The position numbers and the translations under genes are program-made. A DNA stretch of 64,000 nucleotides, taken from M3007 sp964539805 (GTDB lineage: Bacteria; Bacteroidota; Bacteroidia; Chitinophagales; Saprospiraceae). This document shows, piece by piece, positions 58,388 to 64,000 of this stretch (positions are counted from its first letter, which is position 1; every line of letters starts with the position of its first letter). Under the pieces are notes generated by a model. The model worked only from the letters and a program-made list of their open reading frames with translations, had not been told where the DNA came from and did no database searches. Location of the stretch: the NCBI GenBank assembly GCA_964539805.1, contig CAZIKN010000008.1:28834-92833 (forward strand), read 5' to 3'.

Positions 58388-59323
58388 ATGCCAAAAAAGA
58401 CTACACACCAGCAAGGCAATGTTCATCAAGATTACAACAATATCTTTCAGGAAAATCTGGATGAGATAGCAGAGATGTTGATTAAAGAGGTATTTCAGTT
58501 GAGTCCATTGCCCATAAAAAAACTATCCAAGAAAAAAATTCATCGCACACATTACCGCGAGCCTGATTTTCTGGTTGCGCTTACGAATGATGCAGGTGAG
58601 CACATGGAAACATTACATGGAGAAGTTCATTTAAAGGACGAATTAGAAATCAGTTATCGTGCTGCTGAGTATGCGGCCATGGAATTGCGTGAATTTCGCA
58701 AACCTGTCCGAGTCTTCATACTATATTTGGGTACCGGGAAATCAAAACACATCCAATCTCAATTGGATGGAGGATGCATCAAAGTGGATATCTTGGTTCA
58801 GGATATATCAGCATTACCAGTATCGTCTTTTCTGTCATCTGATCGGCCTGAGCGAATAATTTTGGGTATTTTAGCTGATTTTGGCACTCAATCAGGAGTT
58901 GAGATAATTCATCTTATCATCCATCAACTTAATAATTTGACAAAGGAACATGAACGATTGCAGAAATATTACAAGCAGTTGGAAATTTTGAGCAATCTGC
59001 GTAAATTGCAGCCCGAAGTCATAAAACAAGTAAAGCATATGCCGCTGGATTATAATATAAAAACAGACCTTCGTTATCAACAAGGTGTTGAGGAAGGTAT
59101 CGAAAAAGGTATCGAAAAAGGCTTTGGTATGGGCGTAAGCCAAAAAACGCTTGAGGTAATTGTTAATTTGATCTTACAATCAGATCACACCAATTTATTT
59201 ATCGCTGGCATTACAGGCACAGATGTCCAATTTGTGGAGGAGGTAAGGTCCATTATTAAGGCAAATCCAGAAAACCATGCAGCACTCATTGCCTTGAAAA
59301 TGGGTAGTACATTCAAGCAATAA
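58388..59323 (+). CDS. Rpn-like PD-(D/E)XK nuclease family protein
   Basis: 311 residues from MPKKTTHQQGNVHQDYNN. The nuclease core is suggested by HRTHYREPDFLVALTNDAG (the acidic position in PDF), then TLHGEVHLKDELEISYRAAE (the E-x-H/K strand) and an ensuing helix YAAMELR. The rest is helical with the charged stretch GVEEGIEKGIEKGFGMG and ends in a small helical motif TDVQFVEEVRSIIK. Family members are recombination-promoting nucleases (Rpn) or transposase-like proteins that spread in many copies in genomes. A fragment of a relative lies at 3368-3562. The active site should be checked in a structural alignment. Confidence 0.7.
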   Translation: MPKKTTHQQGNVHQDYNNIFQENLDEIAEMLIKEVFQLSPLPIKKLSKKKIHRTHYREPDFLVALTNDAGEHMETLHGEVHLKDELEISYRAAEYAAMELREFRKPVRVFILYLGTGKSKHIQSQLDGGCIKVDILVQDISALPVSSFLSSDRPERIILGILADFGTQSGVEIIHLIIHQLNNLTKEHERLQKYYKQLEILSNLRKLQPEVIKQVKHMPLDYNIKTDLRYQQGVEEGIEKGIEKGFGMGVSQKTLEVIVNLILQSDHTNLFIAGITGTDVQFVEEVRSIIKANPENHAALIALKMGSTFKQ

Positions 59324-59345
59324 AAGATTTTCTCTATTCCAAAGA

Positions 59346-60107
59346 TTATCCATTAAGCGCTGATTTTCTAAGTCTTTGCAAAAAAGGTGATGCAAAGATA
59401 AAAGATTGAAGATTTTCATTAGTGCTACCCAATACTTCGTCTTTGTGACCACTCCACTCCAAACGGCCTTCGTGCAGGAAGCAGATATTCTCGCCGATTT
59501 CCATTACAGAGTTCATATCGTGCGTGTTGATGATGGTCGTAATATTATTCTCTTTGGTGATACTGCTGATGAGTTCATCAATCAATATGGAAGTTTTGGG
59601 ATCAAGCCCGGAGTTGGGTTCATCACAGAACAAATATTTGGGATTCAGTACTATAGCGCGGGCTATGCCCACGCGTTTTTGCATTCCACCAGAGAGTTCG
59701 GATGGGAATTTATGGTTATTTCCGGCAAGATTTACCCGATCCAAGCAATAATTGACGCGATCTAATTTTTCCTTTGCGGTCATATTGGTAAACATGTCCA
59801 ATGGGAAGCGTATATTTTGTTCTACCGTCATGGAGTCGAAAAGTGCGGAACCTTGAAACAACATGCCAATTTTCATACGGATGGCCCGCATGCCTTTTTT
59901 GTCCAACCGGGTAAAGTCCACGTCATCATACCAGACTTTGCCCTGCGTGGGTGTTTGCAAGCCTACCAATATCTTGAGCAGGACAGTTTTACCGGCACCG
60001 GAACGGCCAATAATCAAATTGCATTTCCCCGACTCAAAAAGGAAATCAATGCCTTTCAGCACCTGTTGCTGCCCAAATGTTTTGATAATACCGTCTGCTC
60101 GAATCAT
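59346..60107 (-). CDS. mlaF: ABC transporter ATPase of the MlaF type
   Basis: 253 residues. Walker A is IIGRSGAGKTVLLKILVG, the Q-loop is MLFQGSALFDSMTV, the signature is SELSGGMQKRVGIARAIV, Walker B is YLFCDEPNSGLDP, and the H-loop is IINTHDMNSVMEIG. It most resembles the MlaF/organic-solvent tolerance ATPases that help move phospholipids between membranes. The permease (MlaE) and MCE protein (MlaD) are not adjacent, which is unusual; upstream is a short repeat and then lpxD. Assignment to Mla rather than another ABC importer is based on sequence resemblance only. Confidence 0.8.
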   Translation of the reverse strand: MIRADGIIKTFGQQQVLKGIDFLFESGKCNLIIGRSGAGKTVLLKILVGLQTPTQGKVWYDDVDFTRLDKKGMRAIRMKIGMLFQGSALFDSMTVEQNIRFPLDMFTNMTAKEKLDRVNYCLDRVNLAGNNHKFPSELSGGMQKRVGIARAIVLNPKYLFCDEPNSGLDPKTSILIDELISSITKENNITTIINTHDMNSVMEIGENICFLHEGRLEWSGHKDEVLGSTNENLQSFIFASPFLQRLRKSALNG

Positions 60108-60116
60108 GAGTTACTG

Positions 60117-60190
60117 TTGATTTGATTGATTGTTGATTTGATTGATTGTTGATTTGATTGATTGTTGATTTGATTGATTGTTGATTTGAC
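60117..60190. repeat. 16-bp tandem repeat between mlaF and lpxD
   Basis: The unit TTGATTTGATTGATTG occurs four times without change (60117-60180) plus a 10-bp partial copy, immediately before the mlaF start. It is a simple tandem array, possibly variable in copy number. Confidence 0.85.
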
Positions 60191-60277
60191 TTATTTTTAA
60201 TTTTTTGATTTGCCCTACGGCGTGTACGCTACGCTTCAAATCAACAAATCAACTATAAGTCAGATTAACAATAAAAA

Positions 60278-61318
60278 TCATCCTTGCTCCAGTGCCTTTA
60301 TTTTTTTCTCTAATTCAGTTATTTTCCGCTGAAGCTCAGGCAACTGTTTGAACACAACGTGTGAGCGGATAAAATCCTTATACCCAATGGCAGGACTGCC
60401 AAACAACGCCTGATTGGGCTCTGTAACATTTGAAGCCAATCCGCTTTGCGCCTGAATACGGGTACCATCAGCAATAGTGATATGGCCAGCAAAACCAACT
60501 TGACCACCGATCAGCACATGATCTCCTAATTTGGTGCTGCCAGCCACCCCTACCTGTGCTGCCATTGCAGCATTACGCCCAATTTCCACATTATGCGCAA
60601 TATGGATGAGGTTATCCAATTTAGCACCTTGATGGATGATGGTCTTGCCCATAGTAGCCCTATCAATACAGGTACAGGCCCCTATTTCCACATCATTTTC
60701 TATGACAACATGCCCTACCTGAGGCACTTTGGCCCATGTTTTATCTTCTTGTGGGGCAAAGCCAAAACCATCAGCACCTATAACGGCATTGGCATGTATG
60801 GTACAGTTATCTCCTACAATGCAATCAAAATGGATTTTCACACCCGGATAAAGGCGGCAGTTATCACCAATATGCACATTGCGCCCGATAAAAACCTGCG
60901 GGTAAATGATGCAATTGTTGCCAATGACAGCCCCTTCTTCAATGACCGTGTAAGCCCCTACCGTAGTGCCCACACCAAGTTGGGCTGATGAGTGCACAAA
61001 AACAGGTGCCGCATCCGCAGCACCATTGGATTGGTTCGCCTCATCTACTTTTTCCAGAAGCAGGGCTAAGCCGCTTCGCACGTCATCCACGCGTACCAAT
61101 GTTGGGACAACGGGTTGAGTAGGCTGAAAAGAGCGATGTACCAAGAGCACGGAAGCCTTGGTGACATAGGCAAAGGATTCGTATTTGGGATTATCCAAAA
61201 AAGCGAAATCACCATGCTCAGCGGCTTCTATGGGTGCGGGCCGGGTAACGGCGGCTTCAGGATCCCCCTCCACCGTACCCTTTACAATTTGGGCTATTTG
61301 CGCGGCAGTAAGCTTCAT
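60278..61318 (-). CDS. lpxD: UDP-3-O-acyl-glucosamine N-acyltransferase
   Basis: 346 residues from MKLTAAQIAQIVKGTVEGDP, the size of other LpxD proteins. It adds the second acyl chain in lipid A synthesis. The N-terminal uridine-binding domain (GDFAFLDNPKYESFAYVTKA) is followed by left-handed beta-helix hexapeptide repeats (GTTVGAYTVIEEGAVIGNNC, NAVIGADGFGFAP with the catalytic histidine region near HIAHNVEIG). The C-terminus is helical (HVVFKQLPELQRKITELEKK). It starts after its own TACCTTTG promoter; lysA lies immediately upstream. Confidence 0.95.
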   Translation of the reverse strand: MKLTAAQIAQIVKGTVEGDPEAAVTRPAPIEAAEHGDFAFLDNPKYESFAYVTKASVLLVHRSFQPTQPVVPTLVRVDDVRSGLALLLEKVDEANQSNGAADAAPVFVHSSAQLGVGTTVGAYTVIEEGAVIGNNCIIYPQVFIGRNVHIGDNCRLYPGVKIHFDCIVGDNCTIHANAVIGADGFGFAPQEDKTWAKVPQVGHVVIENDVEIGACTCIDRATMGKTIIHQGAKLDNLIHIAHNVEIGRNAAMAAQVGVAGSTKLGDHVLIGGQVGFAGHITIADGTRIQAQSGLASNVTEPNQALFGSPAIGYKDFIRSHVVFKQLPELQRKITELEKKIKALEQG

Positions 61319-61368
61319 GCCGTATATTGGTTCAACTTTGATGAGAAAAAACAGGTCATGAGTGCCGG

Positions 61369-61376
61369 CAAAGGTA
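61369..61376 (-). promoter_or_regulatory. -7 element of lpxD
   Basis: TACCTTTG on the minus strand, 51 bp before the lpxD start and 19 bp beyond the lysA stop. Confidence 0.5.
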
Positions 61377-61395
61377 GTTGAATATTGGAGACTTG

Positions 61396-62628
61396 CTATA
61401 CTTCTATTTCGATCTGATTGCGCGTCAGGTCTTCCAATCGCTCTCGTCTGCGGATCAGGTGTGCTTGTCCCTGATAAACCAACACCTCTGCAGGGCGGAA
61501 TCGGGAGTTGTAATTGGATGCCATCATCCATCCGTATGCGCCTGCATTGTAGAAGCAGAGCACATCGCCTTCCACGACCTCGGCTATTCTGCGATCCACT
61601 CCAAAGGTATCGGTTTCACAAATATTGCCCACAACATTATAGATGCGAGGCTTAAATGTTGGCTCGGTGACATTAATGATTTTATGGTAAGAACCGTAAA
61701 ACATGGGGCGGATCAAGTGGTTTAAGCCAGTATCCAAACCTACAAATGTGGTTGAGGTTGTTTGTTTGACCAAAGTACACTTGGCAAAGAAATAGCCCGC
61801 TTCACTCACCAAAAATTTACCAGGTTCAAACATGAGGGTCAATTCACGACCATACTCTTTACAAAACGCTCCAAATCTTTGGCTGAGCTTTTCGCCCAAT
61901 TCTTCCACATCTGTTTCTATATCCTCCGGCTTGTAGGGCACCTTAAAGCCTGAGCCAAGGTCAATAAACTCCAGGTTGGGAAATTTGCGTGCCGCTTCAA
62001 ACAATATTTCAGCCCCCCGCAAAAAGACATCAACATCCAAAATATCAGAGCCTGTATGCATGTGCAAACCATTGATAATCAGTCCTTGGTTCTCCACAAT
62101 GCGCAATATATGGGGCAATTGGTGAATGCTGATTCCGAACTTGGAATCTATGTGGCCAACACTTATTTTTTCATTGCCCCCGGCCATGAGGTGCGGATTG
62201 ATGCGGATGCAAATAGGCGTGTTCTTAAAATGGAGGCCCCAATTTTCGAGCATGGGAATTGCATCCACATTGATGCGGACGCCTAATTTTACGGCTTCTG
62301 CAAACTCCTCCACTCCTGCGAAATTGGGAGTGTACAATATATCTTCCGGTTTGTAGCCAGCCAAAAGGCCCAATTGCACTTCTTGAATGGATACACAATC
62401 CAGTTTGGAGCCCCATTTTCGGAACAAACGCAAAACCGTAAGGTTGGACAAGGCTTTGCAGGCATAGTGAATGCTTATCTTTGGATAACTGAACGCCTTG
62501 GAAATACGCTGAAACTGACGTTCCATGATCGCAGCGTCATACACGTACAATGGTGTGCCGAATTCTTTGCAGAGGGCAAGCGGGTCAATGCCGCCTGAAA
62601 GCTGATACTTGTTGTTGATAAGTTCCAT
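61396..62628 (-). CDS. lysA: Diaminopimelate decarboxylase
   Basis: 410 residues from MELINNKYQLSGGIDPLALC. It makes lysine from meso-diaminopimelate with PLP. The PLP lysine lies in SIHYACKALSN (K58); other visible sites are CIRINPHLMAGG, GLHMHTGSDI, FIDLGSGFKVPY, FEPGKFLVSEAGYFFAK, the CETDTFG motif near the substrate site and NAGAYGWMMASNYNSR. A -7 element lies 28 bp upstream. The gene is followed by lpxD on the same strand, each with its own promoter. Confidence 0.95.
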   Translation of the reverse strand: MELINNKYQLSGGIDPLALCKEFGTPLYVYDAAIMERQFQRISKAFSYPKISIHYACKALSNLTVLRLFRKWGSKLDCVSIQEVQLGLLAGYKPEDILYTPNFAGVEEFAEAVKLGVRINVDAIPMLENWGLHFKNTPICIRINPHLMAGGNEKISVGHIDSKFGISIHQLPHILRIVENQGLIINGLHMHTGSDILDVDVFLRGAEILFEAARKFPNLEFIDLGSGFKVPYKPEDIETDVEELGEKLSQRFGAFCKEYGRELTLMFEPGKFLVSEAGYFFAKCTLVKQTTSTTFVGLDTGLNHLIRPMFYGSYHKIINVTEPTFKPRIYNVVGNICETDTFGVDRRIAEVVEGDVLCFYNAGAYGWMMASNYNSRFRPAEVLVYQGQAHLIRRRERLEDLTRNQIEIEV

Positions 62629-62655
62629 GAAGTGAATTTTTGCGGTTGGGCGGCG

Positions 62656-62663
62656 CAAAAATA
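62656..62663 (-). promoter_or_regulatory. -7 element of lysA
   Basis: TATTTTTG on the minus strand, 28 bp before the lysA start and just past the stop of the dipeptidase gene. Confidence 0.5.
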
Positions 62664-62669
62664 TTCAAA

Positions 62670-63854
62670 CTACTCGTTTGCACGCCACACCCGCAGCACA
62701 TTTTGGTAGCAAACTTTTCGGATGTCTGATTCCGAGTATCCTCTTCGCAAGAGTTCGGCCACTAAATTAGGGATCATACTCACATCGGCAAGGTCGCGGG
62801 GCAGCGATAACCCTACCCCATCAAAATCACTGCCAAGGCCAACATAATCTATCCCAACCAAGTTTTTGATGTAATCAATATGATTGGCCACATCCCGCAC
62901 ATCACCATATACAGGTTCGCCTGTCTTTTTGGCGTAATCCACTAAGAAGCGCTTGGCGGTAGGGCCAAACTGTGGTATTTTTTCCTTTCCCAAGGCATTT
63001 TCCGCTTTTTGAAAGGCCTTGCGGTGTTGGGTGCTTAGAAAAAACATACTGAAAGGCACTTGGATAACACCCTTAGTTTGGGCTACTGCCTTAATCAGAT
63101 GGTCTGGCATATTGCGCCTAAATTCAGGGGCGTAGTGCCGGCATGCACTGTGTGAGGCCAAGAGCGGTTTTTGCGCCACCTTGAGCACATCCTCCACTGA
63201 CTCATCAGAAAGGTGGCTTATGTCAACCATGATACCTACACGGTTCATCTCACGCACCACTTTTTCTCCAAAGGGACTCAGGCCTCCATTGGTGCGTGTG
63301 GTATCATAGGAGGAATCACATATCTTGTTGTCCAAAGCATGTGTAAGCGTAACGTAGCGAATACCCCGTTGATGAAAATAGGCCACGTCCTCCAATTGGT
63401 CAATTGGTGAGCCATTTTCCATGCCCATGGGCAAGGAAATTATACCTTTTTTATAGTTTGTTTCTATATCTGAAGCCCGCTTGGCCAGGGCAAATTTGTC
63501 TGGGTAAGCCTTTGCTATGGCTTCTACCAAATGGATAAGCGAATCCGCTACTTTCTTGGAGCGGCCCGCCTCGGCCTGAAACTTTGAGGGGATGTAAATG
63601 GACATAAACGGACCATAAACACTTCCTTTTTTGGCGCGTTTGTAGTCAAAATCACCCTCTGGATTATCTAAAATCCAGGATTCATAGCCGGGCTTATACC
63701 ATTTGTTCCGTTCTACCAGATGCCAAGGGAAATCAATATGTGTATCCACTACCGGAGTGCTGCGCAAAAGGTGCTTAGCCTTGCGTAGATGACGATTTGG
63801 GGTACAGGCGGCCAAGCCAAGCAGGCATAAGGCGACGAGGTAAAATTTACGCAT
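62670..63854 (-). CDS. Membrane dipeptidase, M19 family, lipoprotein
   Basis: 394 residues from MRKFYLVALCLLGLAACTP, a lipoprotein signal with lipobox LAAC. The zinc site is visible in DTHIDFPWH (H39 and D41), SLPMGMENGSPIDQLEDVAY with a bridging glutamate, VDISHLSDESV and LASHSACRHYAPE, and DYVGLGSDFDGVGL. M19 enzymes cleave dipeptides, often with D-amino acids. As a lipoprotein it faces the periplasm or the surface and may recycle peptides. A TACCTTTG box lies 22 bp upstream. Confidence 0.92.
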   Translation of the reverse strand: MRKFYLVALCLLGLAACTPNRHLRKAKHLLRSTPVVDTHIDFPWHLVERNKWYKPGYESWILDNPEGDFDYKRAKKGSVYGPFMSIYIPSKFQAEAGRSKKVADSLIHLVEAIAKAYPDKFALAKRASDIETNYKKGIISLPMGMENGSPIDQLEDVAYFHQRGIRYVTLTHALDNKICDSSYDTTRTNGGLSPFGEKVVREMNRVGIMVDISHLSDESVEDVLKVAQKPLLASHSACRHYAPEFRRNMPDHLIKAVAQTKGVIQVPFSMFFLSTQHRKAFQKAENALGKEKIPQFGPTAKRFLVDYAKKTGEPVYGDVRDVANHIDYIKNLVGIDYVGLGSDFDGVGLSLPRDLADVSMIPNLVAELLRRGYSESDIRKVCYQNVLRVWRANE

Positions 63855-63875
63855 TGTAAAAAATTTGAAACCCTG

Positions 63876-63883
63876 CAAAGGTA
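63876..63883 (-). promoter_or_regulatory. -7 element of the dipeptidase gene
   Basis: TACCTTTG on the minus strand, 22 bp before the start codon at 63854. Confidence 0.55.
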
Positions 63884-63890
63884 AAAAAAA

Positions 63891-63922
63891 TCGCCCGCTC
63901 AAACATAGGTCGGAGCGGGCGA
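63891..63922 (-). terminator. Terminator of a minus-strand gene beyond the window
   Basis: TCGCCCGCTC (63891-63900) pairs perfectly with GAGCGGGCGA (63913-63922). On the minus strand it is followed by a T-run (63890-63883). It therefore ends a transcript entering from the right edge. Confidence 0.8.
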
Positions 63923-64000
63923 TGATATGGCTATCTATCCAAAGCCTAAGAGCATGTCTGGGATTTTCTGCTTGAGTCAAAAACGAGAGATTTTTTCAGC

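Noticed and set aside
60117..60190. The 16-bp repeat as an origin iteron or CRISPR
   Set aside because: There is no dnaA/rep gene or DnaA-box pattern, no spacers, and the units abut directly.
1..64000. tRNA, rRNA, integrase or insertion sequence genes
   Set aside because: I examined the larger gaps (11727-12133, 25553-26020, 27448-27773, 42124-42584) and saw no cloverleaf, rRNA or transposase sequence; the Rpn-like gene is the only possibly mobile coding gene.

Overview
The window comes from a Bacteroidota chromosome, most likely a Saprospiraceae-like (Saprospiria) environmental bacterium. The reasons are several. At least five proteins end in type IX secretion (T9SS) sorting domains of type A or B. 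A TonB-dependent receptor carries an N-terminal carboxypeptidase-like domain. The -7 promoter element TAnnTTTG recurs 15-50 bp before start codons, and Shine-Dalgarno sites are hardly visible. BetR-like helix-turn-helix regulators, RNase H with an N-terminal Cauli_VI domain and lipoproteins with charged residues after the cysteine also fit. I see no rRNA, tRNA, CRISPR array, integrase or insertion sequence.

Layout. 1-6.4 kb: cell-surface genes, namely a truncated HYR-repeat protein, a T9SS beta-helix protein and a TonB-dependent receptor; the last two share a promoter style with 11-bp direct repeats that look like a PHO box. 6.4-12 kb: topoisomerase IV subunit A (with an apparent frameshift next to its start), an AlkB-type alkane hydroxylase translationally coupled to an unknown protein, and a membrane protein. 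12-18 kb: a regulator, an OmpA/TSP3 protein, a HEAT-repeat cyclophilin and a thioredoxin-like protein. 18.3-23.4 kb: a tight four-gene run (3-hydroxyanthranilate dioxygenase, beta-CASP nuclease, methylmalonyl-CoA mutase, MoxR ATPase). 23.6-28.8 kb: sugar kinase, phosphofructokinase, a palindromic repeat cluster, RNase H, an enoyl-CoA reductase-like SDR and a BetR-like regulator.

28.9-42.6 kb is the accessory heart of the window. It holds T9SS-exported proteins (including a 1433-residue lipase-like/beta-helix fusion), an M4-type metallopeptidase, twin outer-membrane barrels and five copies plus one remnant of a small DUF6252-like lipoprotein family. The lipoprotein genes share nearly identical blocks of about 400 bp but carry exchanged signal peptides, one of them built from a GC-rich palindromic repeat. 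The cluster ends at a 165-bp array of five phased palindromes lying between two divergent promoters.

42.6-64 kb: a GH109-type enzyme, a GH13 amylase and an esterase (surface glycan use), an AraC-YceI-pirin operon, a type B T9SS protein, an unknown exported/membrane gene pair with a perfect 665-bp tandem duplication that created a chimeric gene, a radical SAM/SPASM protein, a PKD-containing T9SS protein, an Rpn-like nuclease, an MlaF-like ATPase, LpxD, diaminopimelate decarboxylase and a membrane dipeptidase.

Housekeeping functions (parC, pfkA, lpxD, lysA, RNase H) are scattered among lineage-specific surface genes. No single classical defence or biosynthetic island is present. All sequence comparisons were made by eye.
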